From the NCBI RefSeq assembly GCF_018812025.1, contig NC_063066.1, positions 9,989,882 through 10,053,881 of the forward strand: DNA of 64,000 nucleotides, given 5' to 3'. This DNA comes from Megalobrama amblycephala. Lineage: Eukaryota > Chordata > Actinopteri > Cypriniformes > Xenocyprididae. Below, piece by piece: positions 46,994 through 61,369 of this stretch. The notes under the pieces are model-generated. The model ran no database searches, was not told the origin of the DNA, and saw only the letters and a list, made by a program, of their open reading frames with translations. The translations under genes were made by a program, and so were the position numbers. Position 1 is the first letter of the stretch. Every line of letters begins with the position of its first letter.

Positions 46994-49900
46994 ATGGAGC
47001 CCAAGACGTCTCCACTGGCGGGTGGCGTAACGTGGGCGCGGGTGTGTAAGGAATGTGGACAGTGTCATGAAGGTCAGGACAGTCACCTGTTTGAATATCA
47101 GGATGATGTGGACGACGAGTTGGTGTGCCACATCTGCCTGCAGCCTCTGTTGCAGCCCATGGACACGCCATGCGGCCACACATACTGTTTCCAGTGCCTC
47201 AGCAACTTCTTGCGCGACCAAGACTTCTGTCCAGTCGACCGCCAGAGGCTTCAGCTACAGCAATGCCGGGCCTCCAGCCTGCTGGTGCGCAACCTGCTGG
47301 ACAAACTGGCTGTGCTATGCCCGTTCCGCAGCGAGTGCCAGCAGAGCATGCAACGCTGTGAGCTGCAGCCCCATCTGCACAACAGGTTAGTGCTTGCCAA
47401 AACAATTTTTAAAATGGAACGAAATGGAAATGGTGTTTACTGTTTACATATCACTGAAGCACCAAGGCATGCTCAAAGAGATGTAGACAGAGATAATGCG
47501 GATATCATTCTGGAGAAATGAAATGAAATCAGTTATGAAGAGTCGGTGGATAAATATGCACGTTATTGTATTACTGAAGCCATTAAGAGAGCCGCTTAAA
47601 AATTTGTGGAATTCCACTTATCCAGGTTTCATGTGAACAGAGAGATTTGAGAGAGCTGAACGGGATTAAAGAATAGACGCAAGTGGACCGTATGACCAAC
47701 TAGAACTGGGTGACTCTCTTTTACATAATGGAGTTAATTAGGAATCACATGAGTGATTACTATAGAATGTCTGCAGATAATTTATCTTGGTCACCATCTG
47801 CCTGGCATGTTTAATTTGTGCCTGTTACAGGATTTAAGTAGTATTAAGAGCTCATCCCCACTCACAACTTTCCCCTTTTACAAACTTATAGTTTCCACTG
47901 ACCTATAAGATTAAATGTAAAAATAAAAGTATATAGAATTTACTAAAAGTTTGATCCACTAAATGCTAAGCCATAGTTGATGATCTGGGTGATATGGTAT
48001 GCAAAAAAGAAAACAGTCCTTGGGAATAAAATCCATGACTTTGGCATTAATGGAACACTAGTATGACCCTGTGCCTCAGCGTTCATCTCACTTACATGGG
48101 TTTCCCTTTGCCTTTTTATCATACTTATCTTCTGTGATGTAATAGCATGGACTAAAGGTTGTTTGGCTGATAGTTCACGTGGGCAGGAACGGCCCAATGT
48201 AAACAGAGCAGCTGTGGGATGGGAAGGGAGGTGTTGACATGGTGAAACCCAGACTAGACCTGATTCTGCTTATTTTTTGACCATCTCCTTCCCTGCAATG
48301 CAGCAGAAAAGCTGTTTCATCTCTTCATTTGCATAGCTCCTCTTGTTTCTGTTCCCACTCCCTGAGCATGTTCATCTAAACAAATAGATAAACGCTATGT
48401 AGCTTTGCACTGAAACAATTAAGCATTGATTTGTTTTTCGCTGCTGTTTTCTGCTGACTCCTGGATATGGCATATCTAGAGCAGTAGTCAGCATTGGTGC
48501 ATGTTTGGGATATTTTTAGTTACCGTAGCTGCCATCTATGGTAATGAATGTCTTGTAGGTTAATTAAAGGCAGGCCACTGAGTAATGATGCTGAAGTTGC
48601 TCCAATTCTCTCCTTTTCAGATGTCCTGCATTCAAACGACTCAGGGAAGAGGCGGAGAAAAAAAAGAGACCGTCCTGGAATGAGTTTAAAGGAAGCAAAT
48701 CAGATGGAGATTTAGCTGACGCCAAATCTACCCCAATCGCACGCACAGCTCAACTCAGTGGACCCTCAGAACCTGGACTGGTCAACCCGGCCTTTGAGGA
48801 GGGTGAAGACGGTATAGCATCAATTTCTGTTTTTCTTATACCCTGTCTATCAAATATTATTACAAAGTCCTGTGATGAGTGTTAGCTGTTCCATGTGCAG
48901 GTAGTTATGATATTCCAAGTGTAATTAAGATTAGGATTATTTGCACAATTTTATGGAATACTAGTACCAAAATGGTTTTCTGACTTTTTATGGTTAGCAT
49001 TTATTATTATTAATTGTTATCGCTCAATGTTGTATATTTAATTGTTCATGCTCATGTCACTTCCCCTGGATTAGTTTTACTGTTTTCTAATGCTCACTTA
49101 AAGGGTTAGTTCACCCAAAAATGAAAATTCTGTCATTAATTACTCACCCTCATGTCGTTCCACACCCGTAAGACCTTCGTTCATCTTCGGAACACAAATT
49201 AAGATATTTTTTGATGAAATCCGAGGGTAACTGAGGGTCATTGCACCTTTTGACGTCCAGAAAGGTAGTTGAAAACATGGTTAAAATAGTCAACGTGACT
49301 GCAGTAGTTCAACCTTAATGTTATGAAGCGATGAGAATTTTTTGTGCGCAAAAACAAAACAAAAATAAGGACTTTATTCGACAATTTGAACCGTTGTCAT
49401 ATGTAATGAACTCAGCGCAGGCTTCCTTGTTTACGTCCGAACGGCAACTCAGTATTGGCCAAAGCTGAACACATGAGCAGCATGCATGTGATGCTGACAC
49501 AGGATCCGGCCAATAATGAGCCGGCATTCGGACGTAAACATGAAAGCCTGCACTATGTATGACAACGGTTCAAATTGTTGAATAAAGTTGTTATTTTTGT
49601 TTTGTTATTGCACACAAAAAGTACTCTTGTCGCTCCACAACATTAAGGTTGAACCACTGCAGTCACGTTGACTAACCATGTTAACCATGTTTTTAACTAA
49701 CTTTCTGGACATTAAAAGGTGCAATGACGTTGCTGCCTATGTGTGGATCAGATACTTTTGATGAGTAATTAATGACAGAAATTTCATTTTTGGATGAACT
49801 AACCCTTAAAATTCATGTTTAAAAACACTAATAATTCATTAACACTGTTAAATGTAATCTTTTGGAAACCTCACAATAAATATCCACTTTTCAATTTATA

Positions 49901-52900
49901 TGTCATTTTAAAGCATTTCGAATGACTGATTTTTAGTTTGTTTTATTTTTAATGAATGTAGATGGTATAGAAATTTGATGTTGTTATTCATTTATCAGTT
50001 ATCATCACATTAATATAAGTATTTACATATATGATATTTATATACTGCACACCACCAAGTAAGGATTAGATGTAGAAAAGAATAAAGTACATTCTTGGTG
50101 TTTTTTTTTGTTTTTTTTTTGGAATTGCAGTTGTTTTTGATTTGTGGTAGCTCAAGAGGAAAGGTGAGAAGAGTGTAGCACAGACAGTGAAAAGCAGAGG
50201 AAATTGATTTGCAGCTGTGTTTACTTTTGGGTAAACCAAAACAGAGGGAATCTTTCATGTGGGCCTTTATCTTGTGAGTAGATGGCTGAGGAGTGTCAGG
50301 ATGTTATTAATTTTCCAGTGGAATACATTATAGCATTAAAACCAACAATCGTCACTGTCTGAGAACATGTATACTCATGGAGATTCACTCCAGATTTAGG
50401 CTGCTTAAAGCTCTAAAACACCTGGAGAGAGTCTGGACCTGTCATCTGGTTTAATGGAAATTCTGTTAGTCATAAAGTTACCTAGCAACTATCTAATTGT
50501 CTCATGGGAATATTACATCATACATTTGTGTGCTTCCTTAGATAAATGACTCAGTGCAAAGCAGTCATAAACATACTGCATGAGTTACTGCTATATGTTG
50601 CAATAGTTGTAAGCATTTGTCAGGTTCCTGATGGTCTGTTGGTTTTGCAGACACCCCTCTGAGGTCCAGTCTCGTGGCAGAGGCAACCATAGTGGAGCTG
50701 TTTCGAGAGGATACAGATGAGGATTTGGGATTGCGTATAGTGGGAGGGAAGGACACACCCTTGGGCAACATCGTCATTCAGGAGATTGTGCGTGATTCAC
50801 TGGCTGCTCGAGATGGCAAGTTGGCTCCCGGAGATCATATTCTAGAGGTGAGGCATATCTCGGCTTGTCACGCCATCATGGCGGTTTTAGATCATCATTC
50901 TCCATGGATTTAAACCCATTGGATGTTTTCCTCAGCTTTTATCTCTCAGAATCTGACGTTCCATCCAGTTCTCGTGTTGTCAGTGTACATATCCCAGTGT
51001 CATTGTGTTTACATTGCAGTCACATCTCTGGATAAAGGTCACAAGACCCTGCTTTTCCAAATATCCACAAAGCAGGATCTTTCTTTTTCACTGGCTGGCA
51101 CATGACTGACTATGTTAAAATGTAACAGTTCGCAGTTGAGTAAACAAATTCTGTCATAGGAAGTGTATCAAAATATGTATAGTTAATATGAGCACAAGGT
51201 TTATCTCTGACGTTTAGTGAAGAACTATTCCAAATAATTTTGACGTTGCAATACACTGAGGGGGGTGACCTGCATTAAACAATAAAATAAATAAAACATT
51301 TTGTATAGAAAACTATAGAATACAGTCTTCATCCCATGTGACTTTTGACAAAAATGCAATGCATTTGTTTTTAAAGAGTTAAGACTCTTTAATTTAGCTC
51401 CGAACTACTCAAGGAACCTTTAAATAGCAAAGCTGCACAGTATTGCTTCTCAATTACAATTCAGTTCAGTTAGGCAATTTACATTCTTGTTCCCACAATC
51501 CTACGCTCTCCTAGGATTTCTTCCCCTGGTAGTCCTGGAATGCAATGCCTTAGTAAAGCAAACCAGCATGACTGGCTTCACATTCAAATTCAACCTTGAG
51601 CTTTAATGAATGCCTCCAGCTCATCTTGTCTTCTCTGAGATCATATACATGGAAATCTAAATGAGGCCAACTGACAGCCCTAGGATGATCTGTATCCCAA
51701 GCGGAGCTCCTTTGGCTTTTTTAGGGAGCTATGGCCTGTGAAGAGATCTGTGGATGGCTTGCATATCTTATTTCTTGAAATGGAATCTCTCTTTTCCCCT
51801 TCTGGTTCAACACTGCATAGATTATCACAAAGGGCTATTCCAAGCCTTATGCAGGAAGGCTTTTTCTGGTCCAGAAGCATACATACAGCATTATTTTAGG
51901 CTCTATTAATATGGTGTTCTTTAAAGAGAACAAAACATACTGGTTGGATCTTAAAGGGGTCATGAATTGAGAAATCAATTTTTTCTTGATCTTTTTGCAT
52001 TTTAGAGGTCATTGTACCTTTAAAAATATCCTATAAGTTTCAAAACACAAAACTTCCTTGTTTGTTCAAAAACAGTTTTTATTGAAACCAAGCTGCCAAA
52101 ATGACTAGTTTTGGATTTTGTCACATTATGATGTAATAGTGCCTTTGCAGAAGAAAATCAACAGCTACTTCTACATCACCTCTTTAGCCCTGCCCACTGA
52201 TTTGTGCATGTCGTGTTGTAGTAAATATGAGAGAAACACAAACACAGGGTTATTTGAGCAAAAAAAACAACATAGATTAGGGATGCACCGAAATTTAGGC
52301 TGCTGAAAATTATTGGCCGAAAATGCCATTGGTTACCAAGACGTTTTGAAGTGTCAAGTTGTGGAAAAACACAGTCTTTGCATTGCCTTCCTTGTGATCC
52401 TAACATTAAGAAAGTGTGGATGAACGTTTTATTTTTATCGAAGTTACAGATCACATTAGTAAGACACTGTTCGTTTGTTCAGGTCATTTTACTGCGGATT
52501 CGTTTTTAAACAAGACACCGTTCAGTGCAGAGAGACTGAAAATAAAAGAAGATTCTGTGATGATTATATTGGATTCGAAAGTGTTGTGCTGAATTCTGTG
52601 ACCCACTGAATTATGTGTCCCTAGTAGGCACTGTTTTGAGCTAATCCTAATCTTAACCCTACCATCATTTCTATTATGTGCATGGTCACATAATTCAGTG
52701 GGTCACATGAATTCGATATAACCAGATATGTAAGAAAGCACATAGAGAACACTACTTTTGTTATTGTTTTGATCAAATCCATTCGCTGTAATCCTGAGTA
52801 AAGTCTTCAGTAAGCGACAGTGACACTTCTTCTACATCACAATGCGGAAGAAATGATCTGCCGCTACATCCGTTACACTGCGACCTCAAACTAACAGTGT

Positions 52901-55900
52901 GATCTTTGCAGGTAAATGATGTCAGTTTGGCATCCATTCCCCACAGTCGTGCCATTGCTGTGCTTCGGCAGTCATGTTCCCGCCTCAGGCTAACTGTCAT
53001 GCAGGAGAAGGGCTTCAAGCCCCGGCCTGAACATCTCGCTCAACCCTCAGCTTCTCCCCCGTCTCCCAGTCCCAACCAGAACCTCGGAACCGTCATCCAG
53101 GTCACCCTGGTAAAGCGTGAGCGCTCTGAGCCATTAGGCATCAAACTCATCCGTAAGTCTGAGGAGCCAGGAGTCTTCATCCTGGACCTGCTGCCTGGAG
53201 GACTGGCTGCCAAAGATGGCAAACTGAGGAACAATGACAAAGTGCTAGGCATCAATGGACAGGACCTGAGACATGGCACCCCAGAGAGTGCAGCTCAGAT
53301 CATACAGGTACAGCGAGAGAGGACAGACAAAATCACTTTAGAGAGAAAAAGTGGATGTGTCAGTCTAATACTACTAATAATGATAATTATTTATATATAG
53401 GATTTCAGGTTTTATAGTATATGTAAGGGATTGTTGTGCTCTCTGTTATGTATGTGGCAGGCAAGTGAAATGCGCGTGAACTTCGTAGTGATGAGACTTC
53501 CTGATCTCTCCGAGGAGGGTGGTGAGGGACAGAGTCGTGGAGCCAGGAGAGTCCCTGAACCGCAGTATTTCAAACGACGCTCCGAATACATGAAGGTAAA
53601 AAGCGCAAATGTTGACAAGTTAAGGCAGGTCTAGTCTAAGCTGTGACTTAGAGTTAAGCTTAATTGGGTGATGCAAGTTTGCATTTTACTCACTCCCGAT
53701 CCCATTTCCCATTTCACTTCCTATTATTTTCTGTCCTGCCTCTTTTTTTTATACATATTATATTTTTATTAGATTTAAGGTGTGTAAGATTTAGGGTGTT
53801 TTTTGAATGAATTCTCTCATGCTCACCAAGACTGCATTTATTTGATCAGAAATACAGAATTACATAAGAACAAAACTATTGTGAAATATTACAATTAAAA
53901 TGAACTGTTTTTTGTTTGAATATATTTTTAAATGTAATTTATTACAATGGTGGCAAATCTGAATTTTCAGTATCATTACTTCAGTCTTCAGTGTCACATG
54001 ATCCTTCAGAAATCATTTTAATATGCTGATTTTATGCGCAAGAAACATTTATTAGCAATGTTGAAAAGAGTTGTGCTGCTTATTTTTGTGAAAACCTTGA
54101 TATGTTTTTTTTCCAGGATTCTTAGAATAAAAAGTTTAAAAGAACAGCAATTTATTTGAAATAGAATTTTTTTTTTTTTTTGTAACAATGTCAAAGTCAA
54201 TCAAATTTTGATTAATTGAATGCATCCTTGCTGAATAAAAGATAATTTAAATCTTTCAAAAAAATCTGAACCAAAACTTTTGAACAGTAGTGTATATAAA
54301 TATATATTAAAAAATGCTGGGTAGATTACAAATTGTAATCGGATTACATCACAAAATCGGATTGTATGTAAATTACATGACAGAAACTTTAGTTAGTAAT
54401 TCATTACATTACACATAAGGGAATATAATCTGACTACTTTTTGATTACTTTTAGATTATGTTTGACCCACCTCGTTTATCACATTGATTTGAATAGGATA
54501 ATCTTGTAAGATATTGATATAAAATACAAAGAGAAAAAAAAATTCCCTCCTTTATCAACAACATAAAGTGCTTTTAAAATCACATTACATCAGGGTTTCC
54601 CAGACTGGCGTTTGTGAGTTTAATGAAAAGCTACTAATTAAATTATAAATAATTTTAAAATAAAAACAATCAACATAAACACTTACTAAAAAAGATGAAA
54701 TAATTGTTTACCTGCATGTCATGTGACCATTAACTAACATCAGAGAACTGTGAACTTAATTTTATTATTATTATTATTTAATTATTTATTTATTATTATT
54801 GACTTGTGTTCATCAGAAGCTGATTAGATATGCATTTATGCAATGTTGAGAAATCCAAGTATTTTAAAACGTAATATAATCTAATTACAAGTATTTAATT
54901 TTTAGAATCTGATTACGTTTCTACCCAGCACTGTTTATATAATATATATAAATAGAATTTAATAAATGTAATTGAATTCTACACTTAAATTATTTTTGAG
55001 ACGCAGCACTGGCCAAAAGTGAAGAGAACTGAACAAAAGAGACTTACACAGGTTCATTCTGTCTCTCAGATATGCAGAATCTGTCTCACAGTGAATATCA
55101 TGAATTATGATATCTGCATTGTATTAAATTCTGACATGTATTTCAATGTTTTGTGTATTATGAGGTTGTTTATTGTACTATGATGTTATTATACAATACC
55201 CAGACTTATAAAGAACATCAAAAAAATAATTGCATTGTGGATACAGCTGTACATACTCATTTGAATGGTTGCATGTTTCATTGGTTGTGCTACTGTAGTC
55301 AAAAGCTGCGGATGTGTGTGCGCGAAGTGACTTTTTACCCAGAGACCAGTCACACCCTGCTTTTGTGACACTTCCTCACCAGCTGAAGGCCGAGGCAGCA
55401 AACACAGGCTGGGTAGTGGGAGATGAAAGCAGATGACCCCCTCTCTCTCTAGGACTCGTCCCTGATCAAAAGGCCCAGGGTGCTGCTCTCTGAGCTGCTG
55501 CAGCCACTGTGTTTGTTTGTAGCTGGGGATCAAAGCTGGTGACAGTTAGCTTTCACCTGTGGAGTTGAAGCTTGAGCTCATGCTGGGAGGAAGAGCCTCC
55601 CTGCTGGCTAGGAAGAGGCTGCCCCTCCCCCTATAGAGGTCTGGGGACTCCAGTGAGACTGGGAGAAGATGGCTGAAGGAGAGCGTTTTGCCACAATCTA
55701 TGAGTTACGATGACAACGCGTCACATTAACGCATCTCTCTGCTTCGCAGCAGGATCTGGGATGTTTGTTTTTACAAATGTTTTCACCGCAGGAGTCGGGC
55801 ACATGTCTTAAACTTTCACTTTTCACCCAACCCCCAAAGTCATTAAGTTTGCTTACATACACCGTTATAATCAAGCTACAGCAGGTTTTTGCGTAGTTGA

Positions 55901-56047
55901 GGTACAGCCTCCATCTCTTTGTCAAAGTGTACATGACACAAACATATTTGAAGGATTAAAACATCACTTCAGTCGTTCAGAGCATGGCAAGTCCGATTGT
56001 TGTCTGATTATTGTGTATACACTAATTCCAAAGTTTGGGGTCCGTAC

Positions 56048-56081
<34 letters not shown>

Positions 56082-59000
56082 AAATTAGTCATTTTATTCC
56101 ATAGAAATCATTAAATTGATCAAAAGTGACAGTAAAACATTTACATTGTAATAAAAAAAAAAAAAATTTCAAATAGAGTTTAAGAATGTGAATAAAAATG
56201 TATTGTTTCTTCAAAAATATTAAGCAGCACAACTGTTTTCAATATTAATAATAATAAGAAATGTTTCTTGAGCAGCAAATCAGCATTTTAGAATGATTTC
56301 TGAAAGATCATGTGATGTTGAAGACTAGAGTATTGATGCTCCATAAATTCAGCTTTGCCATCACTGGAATAAATTACATTTTACATTATATTGAAATGGT
56401 TTTGATTGGCAAAGTTATATTTTAAATTGTAATAATATTTGACAACATTAATGTTTTTAATGAATTTCTGATCAAACTTTTAATATTAATAATTCAGCTA
56501 CAGGTAAAAATTGTACAAAGCCACACTAACATGTTTCTTTTTACCATTTTTGTATTGTGCAAGTTTTTTTAAATGTGCATTATGTGTGTTCAGGAGCCTC
56601 CAGGTGGGTTCTCCAGTCAAGAGAAGACGGTGAGTCTAAAGAAGGAACCTCGACACTCTCTAGGCATCACCATCGCAGGTGGGAGAGACTGCCGCAGCCG
56701 CTTGCCTGTCTACATCACCAGTGTGCAGCCAGTGGGCTGCCTGCATAGAGACGGCACCGTCAAAACAGGTCATTCTCTTCGTGCCTCCTTGTAAAATGCT
56801 TATTTCTCTGTGAGCATCATGCACAATGCTTGTGTTAACTCTGTGTTGTCATGGCTACTTTTGCTCAGGTGACGTACTGCTGAGCATAAATGGCATTGAC
56901 TTGACCCATCTGACCTACAATGAGGCGGTGACCGTCCTAAAGGCTCAGACGGCTCAGAACACGGTAACACTGCGAGTCATCCAAACCTTCACTGATGAGG
57001 AGGAACAGGATGGAGAATCCAGCACCAGAGACCAAGATATGGAAACACTGGAGGGACCCAAAGAGGATGACATTAACTGGGCTCCTCTCTGGACCCGCTG
57101 GCTTGGCCTTCCCAGGTATGTGGGCTAGGGATGTGGATCATTATACTGTGCTCATGTACTCATTAAAATGCACTGATACCACGCAGCATGTGTACAATAC
57201 AGTGTTTGAGTCCAGACAAAGAAACACCATCAGAGATATGAGGATATCAGAGATTAAAGATGTCTATGAAGTAAATGTATCGAATTGATAGAATATTAAG
57301 AATAAATTCAATATTCACGCCTGTATAGCTGCTTTGCGTGAGCTGATAAGTGAAGTACGCTAAGTGGATTGAGCGCGCAGCAGCAGCATAGATGCACGAG
57401 TGTGTTGAGCACACATCCCTTTCTCACAGACATGGCTGAAATGTTTGCAGTTTGGACAGATATGGCAATAGCAAAGAAAGTAAAATGATGCACCTAATAA
57501 CACTAATGTTACTTAACCATAAGGAGAGAAAGAGAGAAAGCGCGCATGCTCTTGATTGCTAATCACTCACTCGGCACACGCGTGTCATATATGTAGCCTA
57601 AGTAAATATATGAACTGTTTCATGATTTATGTATAACATGTTCCCTACATTACTACAGGAAAACGCCATGTGATTACTGTCTCTGCACTGGAACAGCTCT
57701 AAATGTGCGCTGTAGATAAAATACGATAGAGCTCTCCAAATAAAGGCACAAAAAGCCCATAAATATAACTTTAAAAAAAAATGAAGAATGAACAGTAAAC
57801 AGAACAGAAACTTGTACAATACTTTTTAACAGGCATAATTAAGCATGAAAATAACTGAAGGAAACATCTGTTTGCTAAAAGAATTAAGCTAGCCAATATG
57901 ATTCATATGGACTCATTCTGGAAAAAGTGGTATCAGTGCATCTCTAGGGCGGGACGCAATTTTTTTTAAATTTTTTTTTGCTCGCTACATATGTTGGATG
58001 CCGATTAAGTAAAGAGTTAGTTCACCAAAATTGAAAATTCTGCCATTTATTATTACTCACCCTCATGTCGTTCCAAACCCGCAAGACCTTTGCTCATCTT
58101 CAGAACAGTTAAGATATTTTTGATGAAATCCGAGAGCTATCTGACTCCTCCATAGACAGCAATTTAACCACCACATTTGAGGTCCTGAAAGGTACTAAAT
58201 GGTCCACGTGACTGTAGCGGTTCAACCTTAATGTAATGAAGCGACGAGAATACATATAAAAAGTAAGTCTAAATCAAGATATTGTTGAATAAAGTCGTTA
58301 TTTTTGTTTTGTTATTGCGCACAAAAAGTATTCTCGTCGCTTCATAAAATTAAGGTTGAACCACTACAGTCACGTGTACCATTTTAACAATGTCTTTAGT
58401 ACCTTTCTGGACCTTGAATGTGGTGATTAAATTGCTGTCTATGGACGAGTAAGAGAGCATTTGGATTTCATCAAAAATATCTTAATTGTTCCGAAGATGA
58501 ACAAAAGTGTGGAACGACATGAGGGTGAGTAATTAATGACAGAATTTTAACTCTTTAAGTGCAATATTCAATTTGATGTCCTCTGCTGTATCTTTTAGCC
58601 TAGTTAATGGCCATATGGGTTTAAACATGGACGAAATTCATTATTTGTCCATCTCTTTTTAATCACAAGCTACATCCACTGGTGTCGTGACATTATGCTA
58701 ATGAAGACCAACAGTGAGAGCTGGGGCTTCAGTATAGTTGGAGGATATGAGGAGAGTCGTGGCCAGCAGCCCTTCTTCATTAAGACCATAGTGCCTGGAA
58801 CTCCGGCTCACTTTGATGGACGGCTCAAGTGAGTCTCTCGTCCTCTTTTAACAACATTTGATATGATTTGATATAAATGTAATCAAAAAAGTTATTTTAA
58901 TTATAATAATATTTGACAATATTACTGTGGTGTTCTTGCATAAACTTTTAAATGGTCATGTAGATTAAATGAACATTTTCTTGGCCTTGCATTGCTTTGA

Positions 59001-59247
59001 AGTAATTTAATTGTGTTCATCGACAAGTTATTATTAAAGACATTCTTGAGTGCAACGAGTCTATAAAATGAAATGCTTTGTTTACTGAGACACTCTCATG
59101 CTCTCCTGCAGGTGCGGCGATGAAATTGTGGCTGTGAATGGACTCACTACAGTCGGCATGAATAACTCCTCATTGATCCCAATGCTGAAACTGCAGAAGA
59201 ACAAAGTCACATTGACCGTGGTCTCCTGGCCCGGCAGCCTGGTTTAA
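46994..59247 (+). CDS. lnx2b: ligand of Numb protein X 2: RING E3 ubiquitin ligase with four PDZ domains, 9 coding exons, complete
   Basis: Exons: 46994-47385, 48621-48811, 50651-50847, 52912-53307, 53461-53595, 56594-56768, 56869-57115, 58670-58828 and 59112-59247; 2028 nt, 675 aa, phases close. RING ligands: C45, C48, C60, H62, C65, C68, C79 and D82. The final Asp in place of Cys (CPVDR) is typical of LNX proteins. A TRAF-type zinc finger follows (about 109-135). The Numb-binding motif NPAF is at 186-189; LNX1 has NPAY, so this favours LNX2. PDZ carboxylate loops: LGLRIVGG (about 220), LGIKLIRK (about 335), LGITIAGG (about 460) and WGFSIVGG (about 597). C-terminus SWPGSLV also fits LNX2. 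Family role: E3 acting on Numb and other PDZ-bound targets; zebrafish Lnx2b is reported to destabilise Bozozok/Dharma. The choice of b over a rests on the chic neighbour and is less certain than LNX2 itself. Confidence 0.93.
49098..49809. mobile_element. family A fold-back element, uninterrupted copy
   Basis: Left TTAA-AGGGTTAGTTCACCC and right GGATGAACTAACCC-TTAA, with long mirrored arms (CAACGTGACTGCAGTAGTTC against CCACTGCAGTCACGTTG). It lies in lnx2 intron 2 (48811-50651) and serves as an empty-site reference for the nested insertion at 1281. Confidence 0.85.
51951..52330. repeat. repeat remnants (TTAAAGGGGTCATGAATTG; TAGGGATGCACCGAAAT)
   Basis: A TTAA-AGGGGTCATGAATTGAGA start, a typical fish repeat end, runs to about 52255, then a GGGATGCACCGAAATTTAGG hAT-type terminus begins near 52277. 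Neither partner end was found. It lies in the intron before lnx2 exon 4 (52912). Confidence 0.45.
53800..54297. repeat. family C element in lnx2 intron
   Basis: Carries ACTGCATTTATTTGATCAGA, TCACATGATCCTTCAGAAAT and the right terminus CCAAAACTTTTGAACAGTAGTG, in the opposite order to the copy at 31810. Confidence 0.75.
54312..54933. mobile_element. inverted-repeat element (ATGCTGGGTAGATTAC ends)
   Basis: The left TGCTGGGTAGATTACA and right GATTACGTTTCTACCCAGCA are inverted. The interior has repeated AATCGGATTACAT and CATTACATTACAC motifs. Non-coding, in lnx2 intron 5. Confidence 0.65.
56025..56480. repeat. family C element in lnx2 intron
   Basis: Starts CCAAAGTTTGGGGTCCGTAC and has AAATTGATCAAAAGTGACAG, TTTCTTGAGCAGCAAATCAG and TGATTTCTGAAAGATCATGT. 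It ends only about 115 bp before lnx2 exon 6. Confidence 0.75.
58010..58558. mobile_element. family A fold-back element in lnx2 intron
   Basis: Left AAAGAGTTAGTTCACC and right TTAACTCTT-TAA are weakly preserved ends, while the inner arms (CCCTCATGTCGTTCC / GGAACGACATGAGGG, GCGACGAGAATAC / GTATTCTCGTCGC) match well. It ends about 110 bp before lnx2 exon 8. Confidence 0.75.
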
Positions 59248-60160
59248 AGACTAGCCTGAACTCTTACTGTTACTGGGTCTACCACAAGATACTTGCACAA
59301 GTCTAATATTGGAGAAGAGATGTACTGACCATTATTGCATCCTCTCTCCAGAACAGGGTGGCATATTGGGGAAGTCTGTTAACAGTCATTGACCAAGATG
59401 AAAGGTTGATATTATTTAATCCTCTGTAGGCATTTAGTGTTTCGCAAAGCTTTTTGTTGAGATGCGATTGTGAAAGAAGTGTGAACCGCACTTAAGGATA
59501 CTAGACAAGTTTGAATTCCTTTTTAAAAAATAAGTTTTAAATTAGATTATTTATCATGCCCCTTGCTTGGGTATATTTTAGTATGGAACTTCAAGACTTC
59601 TTGTTTCCATATATAACCAGTAATAATCTTTTAGATGGTTTATGATTGACATCAAATGGTCGGTAGTAAGGTAATGAATATGAGTAATTATTTTGACAAT
59701 ACCTGGAATTGGACGGTCACAATCATATGTTAATGGCCGCTCTAATGGCACTTTGTACACTGTTATAAGTTCTGAGAATAGTTACACTAGTGTAAAACTA
59801 CGTAGTTGCTGTTGGGGTGATAGTATGGACTGTTTTTTACAACCACAGCTTGGCTCGTTTGACACTTTTTTTTTTTTTTTTTTTAAAGAATGTATCTCTT
59901 GGGTGCCTTGGATATAAATACGTACAAACACACTGATCTATACCTGCCTTAATTGCCTGTATACCAAAAATGCCATTCGTTATCTTTGGCCTTTCATCAT
60001 CTAAAGAATGTTTATTTGAATGCTTTGTTGTTGTTTTTTTCATCTGATATCTGTATGTTTAACCCTTTTACTTTTTAAAGCATTTTAGTGAATTTCAATT
60101 ATGTTCTTTGGACTAGCAAAGCAATGTGATGACAGAATAAATGATTTTGTTTTATTTTAT
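59248..60160 (+). other. lnx2 3'UTR with poly(A) signal
   Basis: AATAAA at 60136-60141 lies about 890 nt past the stop codon, and T-rich sequence follows. A T-run of 19-20 at about 59865-59884 lies within it. No other signal is seen. Confidence 0.75.
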
Positions 60161-61369
60161 TACGTCATTGTTCTAGGCTGTGGCTGTTTTCAATATTTTA
60201 ACTGATCATAACATAATAGATTCCAGTACAACTTATTTTTATTAGCTCTTGTAGATTTCCAAATATTTCATATAAATGTGCATGCAATCTGCTGAGGCTT
60301 ATCCTACAGTGCATCTGCCTGAACTACAGTACGTAGCTTCAACATTTTAACTTTTTTTGCATTATACTATGTAGCTATTTCCTGTTATTCAAGAGTTAAC
60401 GCTAAACCCATATTTCACTCGTCTTTCAAATCATTTATTATAGTCCATCTGGGATTTCTAGGCAATAACTTCGGCTTTGCCCTGTTGAGTATCGCACGAT
60501 CTGAGCAGTTTGAAGGGCAAGCAGGCCGCGTGCTGTCACACATGGGACCTGTGAAGGATGCAAATCAGCCCTGCACAGTTTGAATTTAATCCTTGAACTA
60601 TGAACCAAGAATTAAATAGTTTTAAATCCTGCTGACATGCTAAACTAATGCAATAGGTTGCCAACTGTGAATGAAAAACACGACGTGCGCAAGGCGTTCA
60701 TTGTTGAATTTGATGTGCAACTATAATATCAGTATATTTTTTTCAAAATTATAAACTCTGATGGTCTATTTGAAGATGTGCAAAAGTCACCAAAACACCT
60801 GCTGAGAATGTGAACTCCCGCTGTGACACAAATGGATGTTGATTTATCTTTGAATGCATTTCAGATTACATATTTCAGACAGATAACCAAATATTAATGG
60901 CTAAAAATGTACATTTTTCAAACGCAAAAGACATTGTCAGAGATTATGTTAGGCCAAATTTGAAAATACATCTAGTCTGGTCCACATTCTTCATTGTGTC
61001 TTAGCCTGCCCCCTAGAGGCCGTATAAAGCTCAAGCGTTTTATATTCTTGCAAAATTGGTGCTTAGAAACTTAAAATACATAAAACACCAGTGAAAGTGG
61101 ACAGATTCTTTCAAATGCAGCTGTTTGTATCTGAATCATTCATGCAGAGTTCTTCACACTGCTGTAACTGTGCAATTTAAAGCGGAGGCATCTGTTTTAT
61201 TAGTCAGTTAAAAGTTTTAATTATGACTACTAACCATATGTATCAACACATATATGGTTCTGTATTAGTTTATATGTGTGTGTTCCCTTATTATATGTAA
61301 ATATGGCCACAGTATACATATACAGAGAGAGAGAGAGAGATTGTTGTCCAAAAACATCAAAATCAGGAA
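60161..61369. other. intergenic gap between convergent lnx2 and CHIC genes
   Basis: AT-rich DNA with no exon-like sequence. A short GA run at about 61325-61340 lies next to the predicted CHIC poly(A) signal. I see nothing else. Confidence 0.6.
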
